This document shows, piece by piece, positions 1 to 6,685 of a stretch of DNA of 7,252 bases (position 1 is its first letter; each line of letters opens with the position of its first letter). Source of the stretch: an uncultured Ignavibacteriales bacterium (lineage in GTDB: Bacteria > Bacteroidota > Ignavibacteria > Ignavibacteriales > Ignavibacteriaceae). The stretch is taken from contig CAJXGP010000094.1 in NCBI GenBank assembly GCA_913053915.1, positions 1 to 7,252 on the forward strand, written 5' to 3'. A model generated the notes under the pieces. The model saw only the letters and a program-made list of their open reading frames with translations, did no database searches and was not told the DNA's origin. The translations under genes and the position numbers were made by a program.

Positions 1-27
1 ACCCCGGTAGGGGTTTAGTTCAACACT

Positions 28-84
28 GTATAACAAATCATAGCTTCCTATCGTCAGCTACGCTGCATGCTCGCACCGTTAGGT
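28..84 (+). other. attC-like site (integron cassette boundary), left of fic
   Basis: The right end, GTTAGGT (78-84), matches the integron attC R' consensus GTTRRRY exactly. About 44 bases to the left, GTATAAC (28-34) approximates the partner box RYYYAAC, with one mismatch. Between them CAT(A)GC and GCATG can pair with one extrahelical A, but the rest of the fold is weak. The case rests on the terminal boxes, the spacing, the shared plus-strand orientation with the sites at 1137-1195 and 6718-6784, and a gene starting right after it. A covariance-model search for attC would decide. Confidence 0.5.
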
Positions 85-174
85 ATGATTAAATCCCATA
101 GAGAAATAACAATGAATACTAGTAAAAATATCAAAGACTCCATATCTTTATGGTATCAAATGATGGCATCATGA
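85..174 (+). CDS. short ORF leading into fic (possible leader or coupling peptide)
   Basis: This 29-codon frame starts at an ATG directly after the attC-like GTTAGGT. It has a second in-frame ATG at 112, preceded by a weak purine stretch (AGAGAA, 100-105), and gives a 20-residue product from there. Its TGA (172-174) overlaps the ATG at 171 of the Fic frame as ATGA, the usual arrangement for translational coupling. No family is recognised; the product is too short for a known Fic antitoxin. It may be a leader that brings ribosomes to a cassette gene lacking its own ribosome binding site, or only a chance frame. It resembles in arrangement, not in sequence, the short ORF in attI1 that helps translate the first cassette of class 1 integrons. 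Confidence 0.3.
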   Translation: MIKSHREITMNTSKNIKDSISLWYQMMAS

Positions 175-1142
175 ATAAATCATATTTTACTGGCACGTCA
201 GAAATAATTAATTTATCTATTGAAATAGGTAAGAAATTAGGGATAGTAGATTCAACTTATTTGAGAAAGCCAAAAACTAAATTAAGAAAAACTAATAGAA
301 TCAAATCAATACAATCTTCACTTTGGATAGAAGGGAATTCCCTAACTATTGACCAAGTAACAGATATTTTCGAAAATAAAAGAGTGATAGGCCCTGAAAA
401 AGATATTATTGAGGTAAAAAATGCAATTAATGTCTATGAAAATCTAAAGGAATTTAAGGCATTTGAAACAAAATCATTTTTGAAAGGGCATAGATTGTTA
501 ATGAATGGATTAATTGAAAATCCAGGAGAATATAGAAGCCAAGGTGTAGGTGTTTTTAAAGGAGATCAATTAGCCCATATGGCTCCACCAGCCTGGAATG
601 TAAATAATTTAATGAAAGAACTCTTTAAATACTTGGCTCAAAGTACAGATAATATTATTATAAAAAGTTGTGTTTGTCACTATGAATTAGAATTTATTCA
701 TCCTTTTGCTGATGGAAACGGGAGAATGGGGAGATTATGGCAAACTGTAATATTAATGCTTGAAAATCCAATATTTGAATTTTTACCAATAGAACTTGAA
801 ATTAAGGCAAATCAAAAAGAATATTATGAAGTGCTATCTAATTCTGATAAATCGGGAGAGAGTACTATTTTTATTGAGTACATGCTGAAAATAATAAATA
901 ATAGTTTAAATAAAGTAATCAATCAACAAAGAAGTAATCTTAATGATTTTGAAAGATTGATTTATTTTATGGAGCAAAACAAAGAACTTGAATTTACAAG
1001 AAAAGATTACCTAGATGTGTTCAAAAATATTTCAGCAGCAACAGCAACAAGAGATATGAAAAAAGGAATATCTGAGGGGTTTTGGTTAAAAATAGGAGAC
1101 AACCGGACAACAAAATATAAAATAGTAAAAACCCAGACCTAA
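171..1142 (+). CDS. Fic-domain protein adenylyltransferase (class II, self-inhibited)
   Basis: Fic enzymes transfer AMP (sometimes another nucleotide group) from a nucleotide to a hydroxyl side chain of a target protein in the cytoplasm. The full catalytic motif HPFADGNGRMGR is present (residues 184-195 counted from the ATG at 150), including the catalytic His and the phosphate-binding GNGR. The N-terminal helix carries SLWIEG, fitting the inhibitory motif [S/T]xxxE[G/N], so this is a class II enzyme whose own Glu blocks productive ATP binding. A GEYR segment and the stretch up to about residue 150 form the flap that docks the target. Residues 265-326 look like a C-terminal winged helix, as in Shewanella and Bacteroides Fic proteins. 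I chose ATG 171 because it overlaps the upstream short ORF (ATGA); ATG 150 would add seven residues. Neither has a clear Shine-Dalgarno. It sits between two attC-like sites, like an integron cassette gene. The target is unknown. Confidence 0.9.
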   Translation: MNKSYFTGTSEIINLSIEIGKKLGIVDSTYLRKPKTKLRKTNRIKSIQSSLWIEGNSLTIDQVTDIFENKRVIGPEKDIIEVKNAINVYENLKEFKAFETKSFLKGHRLLMNGLIENPGEYRSQGVGVFKGDQLAHMAPPAWNVNNLMKELFKYLAQSTDNIIIKSCVCHYELEFIHPFADGNGRMGRLWQTVILMLENPIFEFLPIELEIKANQKEYYEVLSNSDKSGESTIFIEYMLKIINNSLNKVINQQRSNLNDFERLIYFMEQNKELEFTRKDYLDVFKNISAATATRDMKKGISEGFWLKIGDNRTTKYKIVKTQT

Positions 1143-1195
1143 CAATTAAGTCTTCAAGCGGTGCGCAGCACCCAGCTTCGAAGACGGTGTTGCCT
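1137..1195 (+). other. attC-like site (integron cassette boundary) overlapping the fic stop
   Basis: ACCTAAC (1137-1143) matches the attC R'' consensus RYYYAAC exactly and contains the fic stop TAA, as is common in gene cassettes. The core 1150-1185 folds as GTCTTC/AAGC/GGTGC, loop GCA, then GCACC/GCTT/GAAGAC. The unpaired bases (CA and C) are all on the 3' arm, like the extrahelical bases that orient attC recombination. An unpaired spacer (AATTAA opposite GGT) separates this stem from the outer AAC/GTT pair. The right box GTTGCCT (1189-1195) keeps GTT but not RRR. In an integrated array the bases after the crossover G come from the downstream neighbour, so this is tolerable. A plain fic terminator is the alternative, but there is no T-tract. 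Confidence 0.6.
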
Positions 1196-1398
1196 AATGC
1201 CTTGCACTGAGGCCTTAGATATGGGGATAATAAATTTTATTTTGGGTCTATGAGGTGAAAGGCTTTACAGAATGAGCATTAATCTTGGGGTATTGATGCA
1301 GGTCGTGTAATTAAAATATGCTGTCATGTTATTAATTTTCATTTTTGGCTGATATATTTTTATGAATATTTCACCTAGGCATTAAAGACCTGGGTCAA
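1196..1398. other. non-coding stretch between the fic cassette and the IS91-like transposase
   Basis: No gene is visible here. It lies downstream of the transposase stop and should hold the replication-origin end (oriIS) of the IS91-like element if that element is complete. CTTG, one of the tetranucleotides IS91 uses as target (with GTTC, read in this orientation), occurs at 1201-1204 and 1284-1287. Either could mark the insertion point, but four bases are not evidence by themselves. An 8-bp inverted repeat, AGGTGAAA (1253-1260) and TTTCACCT (1369-1376), and a near-palindrome around 1207-1218 are present. I could not fix the boundary. Confidence 0.4.
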
Positions 1399-2583
1399 TT
1401 AGAAAGAGACCATTGGTAATCTTTTTTTATTTTTTTTAAAGGCGTTTAAGTCTTTGGGTGGGTCTCTGCCAAAACCCATTACCATAATAAGCATCGTTCC
1501 CTTTTTGCATTTTGGGCATTTTGGATATTGAAGATTACTTTTCGGAAAAAACTTCATTTTATTTTCGATAGAGGTGATGTTCAATCCTGCTTGCTCAATG
1601 GCCTCAACAATGGATTGAGTACTCATGCTAAATCGCCCATTTAGAATACCATAATGGCGAATACGTACAAATCGAAGAGGAAGAATATGGAGAGAGAATC
1701 TTCGAATAAATTCCATCGTTTCCAAAACCATTATTTTGGCTTTCCCACCTTGCCTGTAGTCCTTATATCTAAAACGGACACTATTGTTTTCAATTTTTAG
1801 TAAGCGATGGTTGCTGATGGCAATTTTGTGGGTATATCTTCCGATGTATTCTATGATTTGATTCGGCCCTAGGAAGGGTTGTTTGGCATAAACGACCCAT
1901 TTTTTTTGGAATGCTTGATCGTAGATTTCCCGTTCAACATTGATTTGATTTTTACGGGATGATTTGCGGAGGAGTTGTACGAATTTAGCCCTAAATACCT
2001 GACTCATTGCTTTGACCGGAAATAAAAACTTACCCTTAGATTTTGACAATATCCAATTTCCTTTTTTAGAGATACCCCCACTAGGAATGATACAGTGCAA
2101 ATGAGGGTGGAGCGATAGATTCTGTCCCCAGGTATGCAATATGCATGTCATACCGGATTGAGCTCCCAGGTGTTTTGAATCCATCGCAAATGTTTTAATC
2201 GTTTCCCATGCTGCTTTAAACAATGTGGAATACATCATTTTGGGATAGCTCAGACATAAACTATTTAATTCACTTGGAAGAGTGAATACAACATGAAAGT
2301 ATTTGACGGGCAATAACTTTTTGTATTGCTTTTTAATCCAATCTTCCCGATTTTTACCTTGACACTTTGGACAGTGCCTATTGCGGCATGAGTTGTAACT
2401 TATCTGAAGGTGACCGCATGTGTTATTGTTGCAAGCATCCAAATGCCAACCTAGATGAGATGTTCGACAAATACGCAAAGCGTTAAGCATTCTTAATTGA
2501 TGGGTATTTATGCTAGGTAAACGGCATATCTTCTGCCAATTATCATCAATAATATGAGCCACCTCATAAAGAGGTCGTTTCAT
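1399..2583 (-). CDS. IS91 family Y2/HUH transposase
   Basis: The protein nicks and religates single-stranded DNA to start rolling-circle transposition. The N-terminal zinc-binding region has Cys at residues 51, 56, 66, 71 and 74 (C-x4-C-x9-C-x4-C-x2-C), as in the IS91 transposase zinc-binding domain. The metal-binding HUH motif is His161-Leu-His163 within LHPHLHCIIPSGG. The two nucleophilic tyrosines are Tyr246 and Tyr250 in EYIGRYTHKIAISN, the Y-x3-Y arrangement of Y2 enzymes. A second Cys pair (CPKCKKG) lies near the C-terminus. At 394 residues it is about full length for the family, with no frameshift or lost catalytic residue. It begins 2 bp after the recombinase stop, so translation is probably coupled. 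It is transcribed toward the fic cassette. Confidence 0.93.
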   Translation of the reverse strand: MKRPLYEVAHIIDDNWQKICRLPSINTHQLRMLNALRICRTSHLGWHLDACNNNTCGHLQISYNSCRNRHCPKCQGKNREDWIKKQYKKLLPVKYFHVVFTLPSELNSLCLSYPKMMYSTLFKAAWETIKTFAMDSKHLGAQSGMTCILHTWGQNLSLHPHLHCIIPSGGISKKGNWILSKSKGKFLFPVKAMSQVFRAKFVQLLRKSSRKNQINVEREIYDQAFQKKWVVYAKQPFLGPNQIIEYIGRYTHKIAISNHRLLKIENNSVRFRYKDYRQGGKAKIMVLETMEFIRRFSLHILPLRFVRIRHYGILNGRFSMSTQSIVEAIEQAGLNITSIENKMKFFPKSNLQYPKCPKCKKGTMLIMVMGFGRDPPKDLNAFKKNKKRLPMVSF

Positions 2584-2585
2584 GA

Positions 2586-3434
2586 TTATTGATTGTAAAT
2601 ACGATCAAAAGGACTAAAGGAATTATTAGATGAAAGATTGGCTATATGTAAATAGATCATGGTCGTTTGAATACTGGCATGACCCAAGTTTTTTCTTAAA
2701 GTTTCGATGTCCATTCCCATTTCAAGAGCATGAGTGGCATATGAATGTCGCAAGGTATGCACCGTGGCATGTTTGTCTATACCTGCTTTTTTTCTGGCTT
2801 CACGCATGGCCCATTGCACGCCTGTTGAAGAAATATGACATTGCTTAGTATGGCCATTGAATAGCCATACTTTGGGTTGCACTTGTTCTATATATTTTAG
2901 AATTCCTTTTAGGATGAGTTTAGAGAGCATGACATAACGATCTTTATTGTATTTACTTTGTCGAATATGGATAAGCATACGATCAAGATCAATATCAGAT
3001 TTGCGCAGATCTTTTAGTTCGCACATGCGTAAACCGGCTGAATAAATCAATATTAGAATAGCTTTGTGCTTTAAGTTTTTTGTTACTTCAAGAATTTTGG
3101 ATATGTCTTTTACCGATAAAACTGTGGGTAAAATGCTTGGTTTTCTAAGTTCAATATTTAATGTTTCGGGAACGGGTTTATGAAAAACTTTTTTATACAA
3201 ATAACCAATTGTTGCTATTACCTGTTTCATTGAAGAAAAAGAATACTTTCTTCTTGTTTTACAATAGAACAGATAATTTTTAATTTCATTATCCGTTACT
3301 TTTTTAATTTTTGTGTTTTCAATCCATTCTAAAAAAAGTTTTAATGCCGACAAATAATTTTTGACTGTTTGATTAGAATAGTTTTCAATTATTAGTTGCT
3401 TATTGAATTGTTCTATTATCTCTTGCTTCTTCAT
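2586..3434 (-). CDS. tyrosine recombinase of the IS91-like element
   Basis: This 282-residue phage-integrase-family protein has an N-terminal SAM-like core-binding domain (about residues 5-85) and a C-terminal catalytic domain (about 105-265). The catalytic set is complete: Arg136 in AGLR, Lys161 or Lys164 in the beta-hairpin, His226 and Arg229 in HTLRH, His252 in LGHAS, and the nucleophile Tyr261 in TTMIYLH. Such enzymes cut and rejoin DNA strands through a 3'-phosphotyrosine. It is first in a two-gene unit with the transposase. It lacks the extra insertion that marks integron integrases (IntI) and is shorter than them, so it should not be taken as the integrase acting on the nearby attC-like sites. 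Its own site is unknown. No Shine-Dalgarno is seen upstream; the start is the most upstream ATG that fits the family. Confidence 0.9.
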   Translation of the reverse strand: MKKQEIIEQFNKQLIIENYSNQTVKNYLSALKLFLEWIENTKIKKVTDNEIKNYLFYCKTRRKYSFSSMKQVIATIGYLYKKVFHKPVPETLNIELRKPSILPTVLSVKDISKILEVTKNLKHKAILILIYSAGLRMCELKDLRKSDIDLDRMLIHIRQSKYNKDRYVMLSKLILKGILKYIEQVQPKVWLFNGHTKQCHISSTGVQWAMREARKKAGIDKHATVHTLRHSYATHALEMGMDIETLRKNLGHASIQTTMIYLHIANLSSNNSFSPFDRIYNQ

Positions 3435-3470
3435 ATATAATAAAGTAAATTCCGTAATATATAACTAATA

Positions 3471-3521
3471 ATATAACATATAGTCCCGCTATATACAATT
3501 ATATATATTGGGATGTTATGT
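3471..3521. repeat. imperfect hairpin, attC-like, between recombinase and inositol operon
   Basis: ATAACA (3473-3478) pairs with TGTTAT (3514-3519). Inside, TCCC through ATATA (3484-3495) pairs with 3502-3513, with one G.T and one mismatch, leaving a 6-base loop. The five bases TATAG (3479-3483) are unpaired on the left arm only. The outer boxes are ATATAAC and GTTATGT, each one base off the attC consensus in either orientation. The 11-mer ATGTTATGTGC (3513-3523) is the exact reverse complement of GCACATAACAT at 6716-6726 in the attC-like site after the operon. It could be an attC-like site, the terminus end of the IS91-like element, or a regulatory hairpin for either neighbour. Confidence 0.45.
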
Positions 3522-3537
3522 GCAATGTTCTTATAGT
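3508..3537 (+). promoter_or_regulatory. possible promoter for the inositol operon
   Basis: TTGGGA (3508-3513) and TATAGT (3532-3537) are 18 bp apart and give a passable sigma-70-like pair. No good match to the Bacteroidota pattern TTTG/TAnnTTTG was found in 3435-3628; the nearest is TAGTTTTTG at 3540-3548, one base too long. The operon must be driven from this gap, because the genes upstream face the other way. The exact promoter is a weak guess. Confidence 0.2.
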
Positions 3538-3615
3538 ATTAGTTTTTGCATAAAAGTAAATATTTTTAACTTTAAGCGTAGCAAGAGTCTAAATAAATAA
3601 CAATTAATTTAATCG

Positions 3616-3621
3616 AAAGGA
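3616..3621 (+). promoter_or_regulatory. ribosome binding site of the inositol-phosphate synthase gene
   Basis: AAAGGA ends 7 bases before the ATG at 3629. It is the clearest Shine-Dalgarno in the window and supports that start. The fic, recombinase and cytidylyltransferase genes have no comparable motif. Confidence 0.6.
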
Positions 3622-3628
3622 AACTATT

Positions 3629-4723
3629 ATGAGTAAAATTAAAATCGCAATTATAGGAGTTGGGAACTGTGCAAGTTCCCTTATTCAGGGCATTCATTAC
3701 TATCGTGATAAAATGCTGGAAGAGATTATTGGTTTAATGCACTGGGATATTGGCGGTTACACTCCTTGTGATATTGAAATTGTTGCGGCATTTGATATTG
3801 ATAAACGAAAAGTCGGTGTAGATGTGAATGAGGCTATTTTTTCCAAACCAAACTGTACTGCTGTTTTTTGTGACGATATTCCAAATTCCGGAGTAAAAGT
3901 CAGCATGGGCAATCTACTGGATGGTTTTTCAGAGCATATGAAGGATTATGATAATAATAGAACTTTTATTCTTGCAGAGGAAACCGAGCATACACAGGAA
4001 GAAATAATAAATATACTAAGGGAAACAGGAACAGAAATACTTTTGAACTATCTACCCGTAGGCTCGGAAAAGGCTGCCAAGTTTTATGCAAATTGTGCTT
4101 TGAAAGCAGGGGTAGCATTTATTAATAATATTCCTGTTTTTATCGCCAGTAACCCTGAGTGGGCTGAAAAATTTAAAGAAAAAAATCTACCGATTATTGG
4201 CGATGACATTAAAGCACAATTGGGTGCCACAATTACTCACAGGGTATTGACAGATTTGTTTGCAAAACGCGGTGTGAAATTAGAGCGCACTTATCAATTA
4301 AATACTGGCGGAAACACTGATTTTTTGAATATGCTTAATCCATCAAGGCTTGCCTCAAAAAAAGAATCTAAAACAGAAGCTGTGCAATCTGTAACCGGAA
4401 ATCGACTGGATGATGATGATATACATATTGGTCCGAGCGATTATGTACCATGGCAGAATGATAACAAAATTTGTTTCATCCGAATGGAAGGGAAACTTTT
4501 TGGAAATGTACCCATGAACCTTGAGTTAAGGCTTTCCGTGGAGGATTCTCCTAATTCTGCCGGAGTTGTAATTGATGCCATTCGTTGTACTAAATTAGCT
4601 TTGGAACGCAATCAAGGAGGTCTTCTCATTGCTCCGTCAGCATACTTCTGCAAGCATCCGCCACAGCAGTTCAACGATGACGAGGCGTATAAAATGACAG
4701 AAGACTTTATTAAAGGAATTTAA
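3629..4723 (+). CDS. ino1: myo-inositol-1-phosphate synthase (EC 5.5.1.4)
   Basis: The enzyme converts D-glucose-6-phosphate to 1L-myo-inositol-1-phosphate by an NAD-dependent oxidation, ring closure and reduction in the cytoplasm. It is the entry step to all inositol compounds made de novo. The N-terminal Rossmann motif GVGNCASS (residues 10-17) binds NAD. The conserved family blocks follow in order: YLPVGSE (141-147), IGDDIKAQ (190-197), GGNTDFLNM (227-235), the Lys-rich SKKESKT (243-249), HIGPSDY (266-272) and DSPNSAGV (306-313). At 364 residues it matches the short prokaryotic type, as in mycobacterial Ino1, not the ~530-residue eukaryotic form. It has a good ribosome binding site and heads a plus-strand operon; the next gene starts 65 bp on and uses its product. 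Confidence 0.95.
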   Translation: MSKIKIAIIGVGNCASSLIQGIHYYRDKMLEEIIGLMHWDIGGYTPCDIEIVAAFDIDKRKVGVDVNEAIFSKPNCTAVFCDDIPNSGVKVSMGNLLDGFSEHMKDYDNNRTFILAEETEHTQEEIINILRETGTEILLNYLPVGSEKAAKFYANCALKAGVAFINNIPVFIASNPEWAEKFKEKNLPIIGDDIKAQLGATITHRVLTDLFAKRGVKLERTYQLNTGGNTDFLNMLNPSRLASKKESKTEAVQSVTGNRLDDDDIHIGPSDYVPWQNDNKICFIRMEGKLFGNVPMNLELRLSVEDSPNSAGVVIDAIRCTKLALERNQGGLLIAPSAYFCKHPPQQFNDDEAYKMTEDFIKGI

Positions 4724-4788
4724 AGCGAAAATGATGAGAAGATAAAGAAGGTAAATTAAATATAATTTAAAAAATCGCTTGTGTATTT

Positions 4789-6105
4789 ATGAAATGTCTA
4801 ATTATTGCAGCAGGAAAAGGTACCCGTCTAAGAAAAAAAGGTGAAGTCAAACCTCTGATTCCCATTCTCGGAGTTCCTTTGATAGAACGAGTTATTCGTA
4901 CCGCCATGGAAGGAGGTGCGAATGATTTTTATATTGTTTTGGGCTATGAATCTAAAAAGATTGAAATATTTCTAAATGAACTAAATCAAATTCTGAATAT
5001 TCCCATTACTATAATACAAAATAATGACTGGGAAAAGGAAAACGGATATTCTGTTTTAAAAGCAAAGAAATTTATTAGTGAGCCTTTTATATTGTTAATG
5101 TCAGACCATCTGTTTAATCCATCTATTATTAAATCTATGCAATCTTATTCACTTCGAAATGGAGAAGTATTATTAGCAGTAGATACCAATACAAGCAATC
5201 CGCTGGTAGATATGGATGATGTTACCAAGGTTAAATTTGAAAATAGTTATATTTCTAATATTGGTAAATCAATTGATGATTTTAACGGTTTTGACACGGG
5301 GATTTTTTATTGTACTCCTGCTATATTTAATGCATTAGAAGATTCTCAGAAGATACACAACGACACTACGTTGTCAGGGGCTATTCGCCTCCTTGCAGAT
5401 AAAAAAAGTGCAAAGGTTCATAAAATCGATAAATTTTGGATAGATGTTGATGATGAAACAGCATTAAAAAAAGCCAAAAGAAAACTTTTAGAAACCCTTA
5501 AAGCCAAAACCAATGATGGACCTGTTTCTCGTTGGCTTAATCGTCTTGTTTCTATTCGTTGTTCCATTTGGTTAGTAAATTATAACATTACACCCAATCA
5601 AATTTCGTTTTTTTCATTTTTTTTATCGCTGCTTGCTGCGGTGTTTTTTGCAACAGGTGATTACCTGTACTTGCTCGTCGGCGGCATTCTCGCTCAATTT
5701 GCTTCTATCATTGACGGCTCGGATGGAGAGGTAGCTCGTCTTAAATATTTATCATCTGAATATGGCGGATGGTTTGATGCTGTTTTAGATCGTTATGCAG
5801 ATGCTTTTTTATTGTTCGGGCTTACCTGGTATGTTTATATTCAGGATAATGCACCTCTTGTCTTCATTGTTGGTTTTTTAGCCATTATTGGTTCATTTAT
5901 GCTCAGTTATACCGCTGATAAGTATGATAAGCTTATGAAAAATCTTATTAATAAGGGGATAAGACTTGGTCGTGATGTCAGAGTTTTCTTAATTTTTCTG
6001 GGAGCAATATTTAATTTACCATATCTGGTATTGGCAGTGATTGCTATCGTAATGAACATTGAAACAATACGTCGAATTATTATATGCCGGGATAAAAATG
6101 GATAG
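4789..6105 (+). CDS. fused inositol-1-phosphate cytidylyltransferase / CDP-inositol phosphotransferase (IPCT-DIPPS type)
   Basis: Residues 1-235 form a nucleotidyltransferase: IIAAGKGTRL (5-14) binds CTP, Lys21 follows in the KP motif, and MSDH (104-107) supplies a metal-binding Asp. This half should make CDP-inositol from inositol-1-phosphate. Residues 245-430 form a membrane-embedded CDP-alcohol phosphotransferase with several hydrophobic helices. Its signature is complete: Asp309, Asp312-Gly313, Ala316-Arg317, Gly326, Asp330 and Asp334 (D-x2-DG-x2-AR-x8-G-x3-D-x3-D). The length of 438 residues is close to the archaeal bifunctional enzyme that makes di-myo-inositol phosphate phosphate. Here the acceptor could instead be a lipid alcohol such as diacylglycerol, giving phosphatidylinositol directly. 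The domain order and family are clear; the acceptor is inference. There is no Shine-Dalgarno, and the start is the first residue of the nucleotidyltransferase fold. Confidence 0.88.
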   Translation: MKCLIIAAGKGTRLRKKGEVKPLIPILGVPLIERVIRTAMEGGANDFYIVLGYESKKIEIFLNELNQILNIPITIIQNNDWEKENGYSVLKAKKFISEPFILLMSDHLFNPSIIKSMQSYSLRNGEVLLAVDTNTSNPLVDMDDVTKVKFENSYISNIGKSIDDFNGFDTGIFYCTPAIFNALEDSQKIHNDTTLSGAIRLLADKKSAKVHKIDKFWIDVDDETALKKAKRKLLETLKAKTNDGPVSRWLNRLVSIRCSIWLVNYNITPNQISFFSFFLSLLAAVFFATGDYLYLLVGGILAQFASIIDGSDGEVARLKYLSSEYGGWFDAVLDRYADAFLLFGLTWYVYIQDNAPLVFIVGFLAIIGSFMLSYTADKYDKLMKNLINKGIRLGRDVRVFLIFLGAIFNLPYLVLAVIAIVMNIETIRRIIICRDKNG

Positions 6106-6685
6106 TATTAAATGTGCAAAACAAAATATCCGTGCAATCATTTCTAAATCAAGTGTGCCGGAAGATTCGCTTCATTCAGAAAATGTGCTAAAATGGATTA
6201 TTAAATTAAAATCCGATGCTGATGAGGCATTTCAGATTGCAGCTTTAGCTCATGATATTGATAGAGCTGATGAACATAAAAAAGTTAAACGCAAAAATTT
6301 TAGTGATTATAACACATTTAAATCGGAACATGCTAAAAATAGTGCAAATATCCTAAAAGATATTTTAATTAAGTGTCATGTAAAACAATCAATAATTGAT
6401 GAATCTTGTCGGCTTGTTGAGCAACACGAAGTTGGTGGCGATCCGCTTTCTGATTTACTGAAAGATGCAGATAGTATTTCTTTTTTTGAAATTAACATGC
6501 CATTTTATTTTCAAAGAGAAGGATACGAAGAAACCTTGAAACGATGCATATGGGGGTATAATAGACTTTCATCAAAAATGAAAAAGATTTGCCAAAGTAT
6601 AACTTATTCGCAGAAGTTGCTTGATAATATTTTAATAGAAGCAATTAATAATGCATCTGAAGGAGATAAAAAAGAAATAACATGA
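6098..6685 (+). CDS. HD-domain protein, DUF4202-like, third gene of the inositol operon
   Basis: The protein is soluble, with no signal peptide or membrane segment. The metal-binding residues of an HD phosphohydrolase are visible: His26 (LHSEN), His52-Asp53 (ALAHDIDRA), His110 (EQHE) and Asp123/Asp125 (LLKDADS). The spacing and the stretches around HSENVLKW, GGDP and WGYNRLS resemble DUF4202, from memory of that family. HD enzymes usually hydrolyse phosphate esters or nucleotides; the substrate is unknown. ATG 6098 overlaps the previous stop by 8 bp, follows GGGA at 6089-6092 and begins a 195-residue product. An ATG at 6059 would give 208 residues but a 47-bp overlap, which is less likely. 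Tight coupling suggests a job in inositol metabolism, for example cleaving an inositol phosphate or nucleotide intermediate, but nothing in the sequence proves this. Confidence 0.8.
   Translation: MDSIKCAKQNIRAIISKSSVPEDSLHSENVLKWIIKLKSDADEAFQIAALAHDIDRADEHKKVKRKNFSDYNTFKSEHAKNSANILKDILIKCHVKQSIIDESCRLVEQHEVGGDPLSDLLKDADSISFFEINMPFYFQREGYEETLKRCIWGYNRLSSKMKKICQSITYSQKLLDNILIEAINNASEGDKKEIT

Larger units (their letters stand above)
1399..3434 (-). mobile_element. IS91-like element with tyrosine recombinase and Y2 transposase (ends not located)
   Basis: The coordinates cover only the two coding regions, which are minus-strand, 2 bp apart and presumably co-transcribed from above 3434. IS91-family elements move by rolling-circle replication with a HUH/Y2 enzyme, lack classical terminal inverted repeats and make no target duplication, so the ends cannot be read from flanking repeats. 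The origin end should lie in 1196-1398 and the terminus end in about 3435-3600. Pairs of a site-specific recombinase and an IS91 transposase recur in Bacteroidota; which reaction each catalyses in transposition is not established to my knowledge. Both proteins look intact, so the element may be active. Confidence 0.75.

Noticed and set aside
1..14. Small hairpin ACCCC-GGTA-GGGGT at the window start
   Set aside because: It is only a 5-bp stem at the truncated edge with no T-run beyond two bases; not enough to call a terminator or repeat.
1253..1376. 8-bp inverted repeat AGGTGAAA/TTTCACCT as ends of an insertion
   Set aside because: The arms are about 108 bases apart in AT-rich DNA, do not flank a gene, and IS91-like elements lack such terminal repeats.
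2630..2848. 72-codon open frame on the plus strand
   Set aside because: It lies entirely inside the recombinase gene on the opposite strand, whose catalytic motifs are clear; the plus-strand translation resembles no protein family.
2586..3434. Reading the tyrosine recombinase as the integron integrase IntI for the attC-like sites
   Set aside because: It is shorter than IntI, lacks the IntI-specific insertion before the HxxR motif, and is paired with the IS91 transposase.
3629..6105. Thermoprotectant (di-myo-inositol phosphate) synthesis as the firm function of the operon
   Set aside because: The enzyme families allow it, but nothing in the window suggests a thermophile; the acceptor of the transferase half cannot be read from sequence.
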